Assembly (NCBI GenBank): GCA_026014605.1
Contig: JAOZIC010000003.1
Span: 1-28,972, forward strand
DNA: 28,972 nt
Direction: 5' to 3'
Source of the DNA: Candidatus Bathyarchaeota archaeon
GTDB taxonomy: Archaea; Thermoproteota; Bathyarchaeia; Bathyarchaeales; Bathyarchaeaceae
Position 1 is the first letter of the stretch. Every line of letters starts with the position of its first letter. Position numbers and translations under genes: made by a program. Under the pieces are notes generated by a model. That model worked only from the letters and a program-made list of their open reading frames with translations, searched no databases and was not told the origin of the DNA. This document shows positions 7,717 through 16,424 of the stretch, piece after piece.

Positions 7717-8811
7717 ATGAGTTCAAAATCAAAAATTGTTGCTACTTTAGTGGTTTGCTGTTTGTTTCTTTGTTACTGTCAAATTGGAACAGTAAAAGCA
7801 GTTGACCCAACGGTCTTTATCCAAGCTGACGGAAGCATAGAAGGAACAGATAACATAACCAAAAACGGTGACGTTTACATTTTCAAGGGAGATGTTACTG
7901 GGTCACTTTTTGTTGCTAAAAGCAACATAATAATCGACGGCGCAGGCTATACCCTTCAGGGAAGCAATACTGAAAACTCTAAGGGAATTTACAGCGATTA
8001 CAAAGACAATGTCAGAATAAGAAATCTTGTAGTCAAAGACTTTGATTACGGAATTTGCTTGATGTACGCTACCAACTTCAACATAACCGCAAACACGGTA
8101 ACCTCTGAGCGTTCAGGCGGCGAACCATGGGCAGAATATGGAATAATATTGCATAGCTCATCAAACTGCACAATTTCAGGAAACGACATCAAAAACAGCG
8201 CATGCGGCATAGCGGTTCAGAACTCTAACGATAACTCAATTTCCGAAAACTGGGCAACAGGTAACGGACGTGGCATCGAGTTAATTGGTTCACAGGGCAA
8301 CTTGGTTTCAGGTAACTATGCTGCAGAAAACGATGACGGGATAGTGGTTGAAAACCAAAACAACAGGGTTGTAGAAAACACAATCACAAACAACAACGAT
8401 GCAGGAATCTACATGTTCAGTGCAACCCTTAACGAAATCACCGGAAATGATGTAACAAATAACGAGCGGGGAATGCACATTACTTTTTGTACCCAAAACA
8501 GTATTTTTGGCAACAACTTTGCTGATAACACATTGCAAATCGACACTGATGCATCAGACAGCATCTGGGATGTTGACCAACAAGGCAACTATTGGGGCGA
8601 CTACACAGGCTCAGATAGCAACAGCGACGGCATAGGTGATACCGCATACACCATATCGGAAAACAACCAAGACAACTACCCGTTAATGGCTTCAGTTGAT
8701 GTAGAGGAAATCCCAGAGTTCGGTAGTTTCGCAGTTTTGATGGGCGCAGTAACGTTGGTTGCGGCTATTTTGGCTGTCTACAAACGAAAACTAAGTCATG
8801 CAAACGTTTAG
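7717..8811 (+). CDS. NosD-like beta-helix surface protein with IPEFGS C-terminal anchor
   Basis: Predicted exported protein of 364 residues. It has a signal peptide (about 1-28, ending VKA), a start-of-domain signature (ADGSIEGTD, FKGDVTGS, IIIDGAGYTLQGS), about ten NosD/PbH1 beta-helix coils to about residue 290, and the closing GNYWGDYTGSDSNSDG turn with NNQDNYPL. It ends with IPEFGS at 332-337, one membrane helix and a basic tail (YKRK). That tail resembles PEF/PEFG-CTERM sorting signals, known in other archaea to be handled by archaeosortases, but no archaeosortase gene is in this window. A TTTTAAT box lies about 35 bases before the ATG and I see no ribosome binding site, so the transcript may have a very short leader. 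It is the closest local relative of the second half of the fusion at 171-2681. Confidence 0.85.
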   Translation: MSSKSKIVATLVVCCLFLCYCQIGTVKAVDPTVFIQADGSIEGTDNITKNGDVYIFKGDVTGSLFVAKSNIIIDGAGYTLQGSNTENSKGIYSDYKDNVRIRNLVVKDFDYGICLMYATNFNITANTVTSERSGGEPWAEYGIILHSSSNCTISGNDIKNSACGIAVQNSNDNSISENWATGNGRGIELIGSQGNLVSGNYAAENDDGIVVENQNNRVVENTITNNNDAGIYMFSATLNEITGNDVTNNERGMHITFCTQNSIFGNNFADNTLQIDTDASDSIWDVDQQGNYWGDYTGSDSNSDGIGDTAYTISENNQDNYPLMASVDVEEIPEFGSFAVLMGAVTLVAAILAVYKRKLSHANV

Positions 8812-8880
8812 TCAAAATTTATTGACTAACTTTTTTCCAAATTTTATCGATTTGGTCAAAGTTTCTTGATAAAAACGTTT
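8806..8880 (+). repeat. Intergenic repeat copy A: hairpin terminator plus TCAA/TTGA motif
   Basis: AGTCAA (8810-8815) pairs with TTGACT (8822-8827) across a six-base loop, followed by TTTTTT at 8831-8836: a terminator-like hairpin that overlaps the stop codon. The second part, GTCAAAGTTTCTTGAT at 8855-8870, is an imperfect inverted repeat followed by AAAAACG. Copy B at 10702-10776 matches nearly base for base, and both lie between consecutive NosD-like genes. Confidence 0.7.
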
Positions 8881-8898
8881 TTTACAAAACTTTTCCTG

Positions 8899-8906
8899 TA
8901 ATATAC
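8899..8906 (+). promoter_or_regulatory. Probable TATA box of the 591-residue NosD-like gene
   Basis: TAATATAC lies about 22 bases before the ATG at 8924. With the usual archaeal spacing, transcription would start at or within a few bases of the ATG, so the mRNA is probably leaderless. No ribosome binding site is seen. Confidence 0.45.
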
Positions 8907-8923
8907 GCGTTGGGAATACCTGT

Positions 8924-10699
8924 ATGCACTGTTATCTTCCGCTTAGACGGTCGTTTTCCACGTTCTTGGCATGTTTGTTAATAGCAACTCTTGGTCTGGT
9001 TTTCGTCAACATTGTTTGCGCGAACATGATGCCTACACCGGTGCCAACACCCTCGTATATAATTAAAGCTGACGGAACAGTTGAGCCAGAAACATCGTTA
9101 ATCCAAAAAGATGGAAACGTCTACACACTAACTGGCGACATTTCAGGTTACACCATTGCTGTTGAAGCAAACGGCATAATAGTTGACGGCGGAGGCTACA
9201 AACTCATAGGAAACGGTAATCTTGCGGGGGTTTTTGTCCAACAGCACACAGTTACTATAAGAAACATGAAAATCAGCAACTACAAATACGGCATTTTGTT
9301 CACATGGTTGTACGGATTGGGAAAACAGGACAACCACAATATTGTTTCAGACAATGTTCTGACAAACAACACGATTGGTCTTGCAATCAAAGATTACTCA
9401 GACGGTTCAGTTATCTCTAGGAATGTTATGGAAAACAACGATTATGGCATTGTTCTGGGCGACAGCAGCAACAGTGTGCTCAGAAACAACCAGATGACCA
9501 ACAACAGGTACAACTTTTTTGTTTCCACAACCACGGTTGCAAGTGCATGCAACGATGTGGATACTTCGAATACGGTTGACGGCAAACCAATCGTTTACTG
9601 GGTTAACCAGCATAACAAGGTGGTTCCTTCAGATGCGGGGTATATTGGTTTAGTTAACTGTAGTAATATCACAGTCAAGGATTTTGAATTGGTTAACAAC
9701 GGTCAGGCTATTTTTTTGGCGGGAGTAAAGGATTCAACCATAACTCAAAATAGTATATCAAATAACCAGAACGGGTTGTGGTTAGCTGAATCATCAAACA
9801 ACACCATCTCTGAGAACAGTTTTACAGACAACACGTATGACACGATTTTTGTTGTTTCATCAACAGACAACAAAATTGTTTCAAACACAATAACAAACAA
9901 CGGACAGCAAGGCACACCAATAGCTCAGGTGCTGGGCAGTATTGGACGTGGAGCAGTTCGTATCTCAAGAGGTTCAAACAACAACGTTTCAAAAAACACC
10001 ATAACCAATAACGGCGAAGGCATCAACATCGACAACTCAATAGGCACGATTGTTGATTCAAACACAATAACAAACAACAACGGAAGCGCAGTGCACCTGT
10101 TTGATTCCTCTCAGGTCAACATAACTCGGAACTTGATGCAAGAAAATAATGGGTGCGGCGTCAAAATCTGGAACTCTAACACCAATTACGTCCACTATAA
10201 CATTATAGAAAAAAACAGCAACGGCATTTCTGTTGACGGCTCACCTGACAACAAAATCACATACAACACCTCAAATGAAAACCTTGAGTGGGGAATACAA
10301 ATTGAAAGCGACACACCCAACGATGTTTTAGCGTCCCGAAACAACGTTATACACCACAACAACTTCGTGGGCAACAAAGCATCTGGGTTAGAGGTGTCTA
10401 TTCCAGGAATCTGGTGGACACACGGATGGATTGACGGATTAGGCAACGTTTGGGATGACGGCTCAGAGGGCAACTACTGGGGCGACTATCAGACAAGATA
10501 CCCAAACGCCAAAAACAGTTCATTAACCACATGGAACACGGAATACGAAATCAACGCAAATAACACAGACCATTTTCCGTTGACCGCACCAGTTGAAGTG
10601 GACCATATTCCAGAATTTGGTTCCTTGGTTGCTTTGGCTGTTGCAGTTGCATTGGTTGCTTTTGTTTTGGCGTTCTATAAACAAAAACTAAGTGTGTGA
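8924..10699 (+). CDS. NosD-like beta-helix surface protein with IPEFGS C-terminal anchor
   Basis: Predicted surface protein of 591 residues. It has a signal peptide (about 1-33, hydrophobic core LACLLIATLGLVFVNIV, end CAN), a proline/threonine-rich linker (MPTPVPTPS), and the ADGTVEPE opening. The beta-helix is long, in two blocks (about 60-180 and 240-480), separated by an insertion around SNTVDGKPIVYWVNQHNKVVP, a spacer often seen in NosD-like proteins. It closes with GNYWGDYQTRYPNAKN and ends IPEFGS (562-567), a membrane helix and a basic tail. The flanking 70-base repeat elements suggest that it and its neighbours arose by tandem duplication or share regulation. No catalytic motif for pectate lyase or epimerase is recognisable. 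Confidence 0.85.
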   Translation: MHCYLPLRRSFSTFLACLLIATLGLVFVNIVCANMMPTPVPTPSYIIKADGTVEPETSLIQKDGNVYTLTGDISGYTIAVEANGIIVDGGGYKLIGNGNLAGVFVQQHTVTIRNMKISNYKYGILFTWLYGLGKQDNHNIVSDNVLTNNTIGLAIKDYSDGSVISRNVMENNDYGIVLGDSSNSVLRNNQMTNNRYNFFVSTTTVASACNDVDTSNTVDGKPIVYWVNQHNKVVPSDAGYIGLVNCSNITVKDFELVNNGQAIFLAGVKDSTITQNSISNNQNGLWLAESSNNTISENSFTDNTYDTIFVVSSTDNKIVSNTITNNGQQGTPIAQVLGSIGRGAVRISRGSNNNVSKNTITNNGEGINIDNSIGTIVDSNTITNNNGSAVHLFDSSQVNITRNLMQENNGCGVKIWNSNTNYVHYNIIEKNSNGISVDGSPDNKITYNTSNENLEWGIQIESDTPNDVLASRNNVIHHNNFVGNKASGLEVSIPGIWWTHGWIDGLGNVWDDGSEGNYWGDYQTRYPNAKNSSLTTWNTEYEINANNTDHFPLTAPVEVDHIPEFGSLVALAVAVALVAFVLAFYKQKLSV

Positions 10700-10701
10700 A
10701 A

Positions 10702-10776
10702 GTTCAGTCAAGTTTTGTTGACTAGCTTTTTTCCAGTTTTTATCGTTTTGGTCAAAGTTTCTTGATAAAAACGCTT
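10702..10776 (+). repeat. Intergenic repeat copy B: hairpin terminator plus TCAA/TTGA motif
   Basis: AGTCAA (10706-10711) pairs with TTGACT (10718-10723) around GTTTTG, followed by TTTTTT at 10727-10732. GTCAAAGTTTCTTGAT at 10751-10766 is identical to copy A at 8855-8870. The spacing between the two parts is also conserved, although the bases between differ at several sites. Confidence 0.7.
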
Positions 10777-10798
10777 TTTAGATATTTTTTGTTAGTAA

Positions 10799-12652
10799 AT
10801 GAATTGTTGTGCATATATGATGAAAAGAATCCTGCCGCTTGTTCTTTTGTTCATTCTTTGTTTTGGTGTTACAGCGTTCCCAAGTGTAACAGTAAAAGCT
10901 GAACCTAACACCCTTATTGTACCCGACAACTATTCCACAATTCAAGCAGCAATCGATGCTGCCTCTGAAGGAGACACAATCTTTGTGAAAGCGGGTAATT
11001 ATGTTGAAAGCCTAGAAATTGGAAAATCTATATCCATTGTTGGCGAAGATAAGCAAACAACAAAAATCGACGGTGATAATACTGGACCCACCTTTCTTTT
11101 GAGTGGAACTAACATTGAAGTTACTGGTTTTACGGTTGTGAATGATGAACAGTCTACGCTTTCAAAATCTCGTGGTCCATACGCGGGGATACATTTGCTT
11201 AATGCAGATTCTTGTAAAATTTACGGAAATATTGTGCTAAATTGCGGCAAAGGTGTTTGGCTTTACAGTGCACATAATAACCAGATATTTAACAACACGC
11301 TTTCAGGCAATAACTATGGCATTATTCTGGGGTCATCCGAGAACAATGAGTTCACCGATAACGTGGTTTCTGATGGTTGGGGCGGAATTATGGTAGAAGA
11401 TTCAAGCAAGAACACGCTTAGAGGCAACAATATTAGCTGTAACGTTCTGGATTTTGCAGTTTCAAGTTCCGAGCTTGATAATTTTGACAATGATGTTGAT
11501 TTGTCAAACCTAGTTAATGGAAAAAAACTGTATTATGTTACTAACCAAGCAAACCTGTTAATCAATCCAGTTTCTTATTCAGACATTGGAGCTTTAGTTT
11601 TAATCAACTGTTCCGACATTACGTTCCGAAACATGGTGATAAGTAACAATTCTGCGGGGATTCATCTTGTTAATGTTGAAAACTGTGAAATAAAGCATAA
11701 TGTGTTCTCAAAAAATCATGACGGGATTAAAATTCAGTTCTCTCGTGACTTTGCTATTTACAATAACATTATAGAAAAAAGCCATAACTATGGAATTCTC
11801 GCAAGGGATTCAGAAAACATCAGTGTATACCAAAATGATTTAATGTCTAATAAAGAGGGGGGAATAGTTTTTGCGAATTCAAACGGTAACTCAATAGCTG
11901 ATAACTCCCTTACTGGAGGGGGTTCTGAGTACGGCTGGTCTGGCATCAGTTTAGTTTCATGTGACCATACTCAAGTAACAAACAACACTTTGTTGGAAAC
12001 TGATAGTTTTGTTGGTGGGATATCCCTCGAAGATTCTTCGCATAATCTGGTTCAGTTTAACATAGTGTATCCAGGCGCACCAGGGATATATATTACTGGA
12101 GTTTCATTTTACAACCAAATCTTTGGAAACAATTTATCTACAGAACGTGGTAGCACAGGAATTCATGTTTACAGTTCATTTAACGAGTTTGCGGGAAACA
12201 ACATCACAAACTTTTGGACAGGAATTGAATTCTGGAATGCGACACATAATATTTTCACTCGAAACGTTATAGAGAGTAGAACACATTCTGTTGAGTTTTG
12301 GCCAGACACCAGCGATAACACGTTTTTTATGAACAATTTTCAAGGAGAAACATTGGTTTTTGATTATTGGTACGATGCACGGAATATAGTTTCAGTTAAC
12401 GTTTGGGATGATGGCGAAACAGGTAACTATTGGGCAGGTTACAACGGAGAAGACATGAACAGTGACGGAATAGGAGATGTGCCATACAACATAACTTATG
12501 GTAATCAGGATAATTATCCGCTGATGGATCCTGTTGAAAACTTGGAGATACCCGAGTTTGGCTCGTGGGCTATCCCAATGCTGTTGTTCAGTTTGGTTGC
12601 AGTTTTGTTAACTGTCTACAAACGGCGACAACCGGTTAATTCAAGTTGCTGA
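10799..12652 (+). CDS. NosD-like beta-helix surface protein with IPEFGS C-terminal anchor
   Basis: Predicted surface protein of up to 617 residues. Three starts are possible: ATG 10799, 10817 and 10820. Starting at the later pair gives a cleaner signal peptide (MKRILPLVLLFILCFGV, end VKA), so the first six residues are doubtful. The domain opens with a pectinesterase-like signature, IVPDNYSTIQAAIDAASEGD, then VKAGNYVESLEI. NosD/PbH1 coils run to about residue 550, with a YYVTNQANLLINP insertion. It closes with GNYWAGYNGEDMNSDG and ends IPEFGS (584-589), a membrane helix and YKRR. It differs from the preceding two at the N-terminus and resembles the gene at 22736-23968 in the TIQ-A opening. 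Its 3' end overlaps the convergent phosphodiesterase gene by 17 bases. Confidence 0.85.
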   Translation: MNCCAYMMKRILPLVLLFILCFGVTAFPSVTVKAEPNTLIVPDNYSTIQAAIDAASEGDTIFVKAGNYVESLEIGKSISIVGEDKQTTKIDGDNTGPTFLLSGTNIEVTGFTVVNDEQSTLSKSRGPYAGIHLLNADSCKIYGNIVLNCGKGVWLYSAHNNQIFNNTLSGNNYGIILGSSENNEFTDNVVSDGWGGIMVEDSSKNTLRGNNISCNVLDFAVSSSELDNFDNDVDLSNLVNGKKLYYVTNQANLLINPVSYSDIGALVLINCSDITFRNMVISNNSAGIHLVNVENCEIKHNVFSKNHDGIKIQFSRDFAIYNNIIEKSHNYGILARDSENISVYQNDLMSNKEGGIVFANSNGNSIADNSLTGGGSEYGWSGISLVSCDHTQVTNNTLLETDSFVGGISLEDSSHNLVQFNIVYPGAPGIYITGVSFYNQIFGNNLSTERGSTGIHVYSSFNEFAGNNITNFWTGIEFWNATHNIFTRNVIESRTHSVEFWPDTSDNTFFMNNFQGETLVFDYWYDARNIVSVNVWDDGETGNYWAGYNGEDMNSDGIGDVPYNITYGNQDNYPLMDPVENLEIPEFGSWAIPMLLFSLVAVLLTVYKRRQPVNSSC

Positions 12653-13910
12653 GTTTGGTTACTGCCAGAGGAACTAACATTTCGTCTTTGTTTAGTCCGC
12701 CGTGTTGTCCCCGTGGGGTGTAGTTTACTTCTTTGAAGTGGTCAAACCATACTGTTTCGTTCAGGTACGGCAAAATCAAAAGGTTACCTGCACGGTCTAG
12801 GAACTGTTTTTGGGGTTTTCCGGTGCCAAATAAGCCGTCGTCTATTGCTTGTTTGGTTTCGACGATTTTGGCTTTTGTGCCAACTGTTTTGTTTAGCAAA
12901 TCTTTAGTTTTGTCCATTTTTTCGTCTTGGACATGAAGAAAAACGTCCCGTGCACTGCCCGTGGGCAAAATAGGTTTACTGTCAGCTCCTGTTTTGAGGT
13001 TGTTAAGCAGTTCAGCAAAACCGTTCAGGTAAGTAGTGTGCTCGGGAACTATGTCCACTCCGCCGTGGTCTGAGGTCAACAGCAATAGGGTTTCTTTTGC
13101 TGTTTTGTTGTCGATTTTTTTGGTTAATTCCTTGTTTATCATGTACGAAATGGCGGATACTTCTGCGCCGTATTCGTAGCTGTTTGGTCCGTACTCGTGA
13201 GCGATGGTGTCAAGGTTGCTTAGGTGCACAAAGTAGTAGGCGGGTCCTGTTGTTTTTTCCAGTTTTTTCCTCAAGTTAACGATAAGATCGGATGTCTTCA
13301 ACGACGGAACAAAGGTGCTGTCTTTAAACAACATCTGTGAAGAGTTGCTGTAGGCGTACAACGAAAAAATGTGGGTAAAGGACTGTATATCCTCTTCTTT
13401 TAGCATACTCTGAATGTTTGTTTCATTAAACAACACTCGCAAATCAAAACCGCTTTTCACCAACTCGTTTCCGCCGTAAGACCCTATGGGCTCAAAACGT
13501 TGGGTGTTTACTATTTTGCCGACTTCTTTGATATAGATGTAGTACTCGAAAAGTCCGTGCTGTTGGGGTGTTAAACCCGTGTTCAAGGTTGTAAGGGCGT
13601 TGGTGGTTTGTGACGGAAAAATGCTTGTTAAAGGGTAGACGTCGCTTTTTTCGGTTAGTGTCCTCAAAAACTTGTGTTTTTCATAGCTGCGCAAAAACTG
13701 GTTGTAACCAAAGCCGTCCAAAATAAAGAGCACAACCTTGTCTACTCCGCTATTGTCTATGTTTATTGGAAGTTTTGGAAGACTGGTTTTAACGTCAAAT
13801 AAATCCAGTACTGTTCCGGGAATGTTTGAAATGCAGTTTTCTTCGTAGCAGGGATACAAAAAATCGCCGTCGTCGCGCTTGCGGATGGATTCGCTGAGCT
13901 CATGTATCAT
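12636..13910 (-). CDS. Type I phosphodiesterase/nucleotide pyrophosphatase family enzyme (alkaline phosphatase superfamily)
   Basis: Predicted two-metal phosphoester hydrolase of about 424 residues. Motifs in order: VVLFILDGFG with metal ligand Asp65; FPSQTTNALTTLNTG with the candidate nucleophile Thr102/103; NLDTIAHEYGP with Asp234 and His238; LLTSDHGG with Asp281-His282; and a C-terminal RGQHGG that supplies the last metal-binding His. All positions expected of the family are filled, so it should be active. The substrate is unknown: nucleotide pyrophosphates, phosphodiesters and phosphoglycerol groups are all handled by relatives. No signal peptide is seen, so it is probably cytoplasmic. 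The ATG at 13910 is preferred over a GTG three codons upstream. The gene is monocistronic with its own TATA box. Confidence 0.85.
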   Translation of the reverse strand: MIHELSESIRKRDDGDFLYPCYEENCISNIPGTVLDLFDVKTSLPKLPINIDNSGVDKVVLFILDGFGYNQFLRSYEKHKFLRTLTEKSDVYPLTSIFPSQTTNALTTLNTGLTPQQHGLFEYYIYIKEVGKIVNTQRFEPIGSYGGNELVKSGFDLRVLFNETNIQSMLKEEDIQSFTHIFSLYAYSNSSQMLFKDSTFVPSLKTSDLIVNLRKKLEKTTGPAYYFVHLSNLDTIAHEYGPNSYEYGAEVSAISYMINKELTKKIDNKTAKETLLLLTSDHGGVDIVPEHTTYLNGFAELLNNLKTGADSKPILPTGSARDVFLHVQDEKMDKTKDLLNKTVGTKAKIVETKQAIDDGLFGTGKPQKQFLDRAGNLLILPYLNETVWFDHFKEVNYTPRGQHGGLNKDEMLVPLAVTKLSNLN

Positions 13911-13951
13911 GAAAACCACAGTTTCAGGAACAAATGCAATGAATACTGTAC

Positions 13952-13958
13952 TATAAAG
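13952..13958 (-). promoter_or_regulatory. Probable TATA box of the phosphodiesterase gene
   Basis: On the minus strand this reads CTTTATA. It lies about 45 bases before the ATG at 13910, which predicts a transcription start near 13929 and a short leader. No clear ribosome binding site is present. Confidence 0.45.
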
Positions 13959-14062
13959 CTTCTTAGTTTATTTTTTGATGCGCATTTAAAGTGAATTTCG
14001 GCTTTTCTTTTGGGGTTTGTCACCTAAATTAATGTGTACGTAACATAGGAACTATGTATCTG

Positions 14063-14071
14063 TTTTATATT
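14063..14071 (+). promoter_or_regulatory. Possible TATA box of the histidine kinase gene
   Basis: TTTATAT lies in the 234-base region between the divergent phosphodiesterase and kinase genes. It would give a leader of around 65 bases. A second AT-rich stretch near 14090 (ATTATACAT) is an alternative. Confidence 0.3.
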
Positions 14072-14156
14072 CTATTGAGATGAATACTATTATACATGCT
14101 CGATTCGCTCGTGTTGGAGCTTATCACGCCGTTTTGCATAGGAGATGCATAACGAG

Positions 14157-16412
14157 ATGAAAGCCGCTGTAACCGACCAATCACCCCAAAAAAGTTACGA
14201 CGAAAACCAAATAACCCGAATACTATGCGTCGACGATGAACAAGATTTTCTTGGCGGCACAAAAACAATTTTGGAACTAGAGCAGTCATTTCACGTAGAT
14301 ACGGTTTTGTCGGTTAAGGAAGCTCTGCAAAAAATGGCGTCTGAAGTCTTTGATGTTATTGTTTCGGATTATTTGATGCCCGGAAAAAACGGTTTAGAAT
14401 TTTTAAAAACCTTAAGAGAAAACGGTAACCAAATCCCATTTATTTTGTTCACTGGAAAAGGCAGAGAAGAAGTTGCAGTCAAGGCATTGAATCTTGGTGC
14501 TGATAGATACTTTAACAAATTTGGGAACCCTGAAACAGTTTACGGTGAGCTTGTTTATGGTATACATCAAGCTGTTGCTCAAAGAAGGGCGGAAAAAAGG
14601 ATATGGGACCGCGAAGAGCGGTTGCGGGCGATTATTGCTTCGTCTCCGGATTCGATGATTGTTATTAACCTTCAGGGAAATGTTACAGATTGTAATTTAG
14701 AGACGTTAAAACTGCTAGAGTTTTCTAAAAAGGACATAATTGGCAAACATTATCTAACGTTGGTAGCTCAAGAGCATCACCAACAACTTCACGAAGTAAC
14801 TAAAGAGTTATTCAAAAATGGGTTTGTGAGTAACATAGAGTGTTCTTTAGTGAAAAAAAATGGTTCTAAGATTCCAGTAGAGTATTCTGCAAATCTTCTC
14901 AGAGACGCATACGGCAATATTGCTGGCGGTGTGAGTTTGGCAAGAGACATCACCGAACACAAAAAGGCTGAAGAAGCACTGAAAAATTCTGAAGAAAAAT
15001 TCAGGAATCTTGCAGACCAATCTCCTAATATAATTTTCATCAACATAGACCGCAACATATTGTATGTAAACAAGAAATACGAAGAAGTCCTTGGCTACAC
15101 ACTAGATGAGTTGTCTTCTGATAAGTTAGACATAACTAACATAATGGCACCTGAAGATGTTGCTAGCATAAAGTCACATTTTTCTAAACACCGTAACGGA
15201 GAAGAGGCTCCGCCATTAGAGTGTTCGCTTATAACAAAAAAAGGAAAAAAAATTGACGTAATACTTACGACGAAACTTATCAAATACCATGAGCAAGACG
15301 CAGTAATCGGAACCATACATGACATTACCAAAGAAAAAAAGGTAAAAAAGCAGTTGCGGGAGCAGCAAGAACTGCTTGAATTGGTGACAGAAAACGTTGG
15401 TGCTGGAATTGCAATGATTTCAAGGGATTTTCAGATATTGTGGATGAACGACGTATTAATGAAATCTTCTAAAGCAAAAACTGGAAAACCTTGTTATTCC
15501 ACATTAGGGCAACAAAAAAGTGTCTGCCCCGATTGTCCAGTAAAGGAAGTTTTTGAAACTGAAAAAAAGCTGGTCACACAAGAAAAACAATTTGCAATTC
15601 GCGGCGAAAGTTTTGTGGAAATTACTGCTACGCCCATCAGAGACAAAAAAGGAAACGTCACAGCAGCGTTAGAACTTGTTATCCCAATAACTAAACGAAA
15701 GAAAGCCGAAGACAAATTGAAAGACACATTAAATGAACTAGAAACTGCGAACCAAAAGTTGGGTGTTCTTGGAAAACTAACCCGCCACGATATAAAAAAC
15801 AAGCTTTCAACGATACTAAACAATACTTACCTTGCTAGAAAGCAACTCGCAAATAATGACGAAGCTCTAACGCATCTGGTGGACATAGAATTAACTGTTG
15901 ACCAGATAGAGAAAATTTTTGAGTTTTCAAGGCTCTACGAACAACTAGGCACTGAAAAGCTGTCATACATCAAAATAAACAAAAAAATTGAAGAAGCAAT
16001 TTTGTTGCAGTCATCTTTAGAAGATATAAAAATATTGAACAAATGTAACGGCTTAACAGTGAAAGCAGATTCGTTACTAAGGCAGGTCTTTTACAACTTA
16101 ATTGAAAACTCGCTAAAACACGGACAAACAGTCAACAAAATAGAAATCTACTACAAAGAACGAAAAAACGACCTCAAACTAATCTATAAAGACAATGGCG
16201 TTGGCATACCAGAACACGCAAAAGAGTTAATCTTCAAAGAAGGCTATGGCTCGGGCACAGGATACGGACTTCACTTGATAAGAAAAATCTGTGAAGGATA
16301 CGGATGGAGTATCACCGAAAAGGGTACGGTTGGAAAAGGAACAAAATTTGTTATCGTCATTCCAAAAATGGGCAAAAATGGAAAACCTAATTACATCGTC
16401 AAAAAAGAGTGA
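14157..16412 (+). CDS. Hybrid receiver-PAS-PAS-PAS histidine kinase
   Basis: Cytoplasmic signalling protein without membrane segments. Residue numbers here count from the upstream ATG at 14145. Order: receiver domain (25-135) with acidic pair Asp30/Asp31, phosphoacceptor Asp75 in VSDYLMPG, Thr103 and Lys125; PAS1 (about 155-275); PAS2 (about 283-395); PAS3 (about 408-515); a coiled linker; H-box with His548 in LTRHDIKNKL; then HATPase with N-box NLIENSLKHG, DNGVGIP and GSGTGYGLHLI. PAS3 carries Cys450, Cys461 and Cys464 (CPDCP), which may bind a metal or act as a redox sensor. GGAG at 14141-14144 touches the first ATG (14145), so the second ATG (14157) is the likelier start. No separate response regulator is nearby, so output may pass through phosphotransfer or protein contact. 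Confidence 0.9.
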   Translation: MKAAVTDQSPQKSYDENQITRILCVDDEQDFLGGTKTILELEQSFHVDTVLSVKEALQKMASEVFDVIVSDYLMPGKNGLEFLKTLRENGNQIPFILFTGKGREEVAVKALNLGADRYFNKFGNPETVYGELVYGIHQAVAQRRAEKRIWDREERLRAIIASSPDSMIVINLQGNVTDCNLETLKLLEFSKKDIIGKHYLTLVAQEHHQQLHEVTKELFKNGFVSNIECSLVKKNGSKIPVEYSANLLRDAYGNIAGGVSLARDITEHKKAEEALKNSEEKFRNLADQSPNIIFINIDRNILYVNKKYEEVLGYTLDELSSDKLDITNIMAPEDVASIKSHFSKHRNGEEAPPLECSLITKKGKKIDVILTTKLIKYHEQDAVIGTIHDITKEKKVKKQLREQQELLELVTENVGAGIAMISRDFQILWMNDVLMKSSKAKTGKPCYSTLGQQKSVCPDCPVKEVFETEKKLVTQEKQFAIRGESFVEITATPIRDKKGNVTAALELVIPITKRKKAEDKLKDTLNELETANQKLGVLGKLTRHDIKNKLSTILNNTYLARKQLANNDEALTHLVDIELTVDQIEKIFEFSRLYEQLGTEKLSYIKINKKIEEAILLQSSLEDIKILNKCNGLTVKADSLLRQVFYNLIENSLKHGQTVNKIEIYYKERKNDLKLIYKDNGVGIPEHAKELIFKEGYGSGTGYGLHLIRKICEGYGWSITEKGTVGKGTKFVIVIPKMGKNGKPNYIVKKE

Positions 16413-16424
16413 CTTTGTATCTGG

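Noticed and set aside
171..12652. Repeated Asn-rich coding motifs considered as a CRISPR or DNA repeat array
   Set aside because: The repeats are protein-level NosD/PbH1 coils with variable DNA sequence and no constant spacers.
14085..14140. Possible small RNA or C/D-box RNA before the histidine kinase (GATGAA, GCTC...GAGC)
   Set aside because: No proper C, D, C' and D' box set and only a weak stem.
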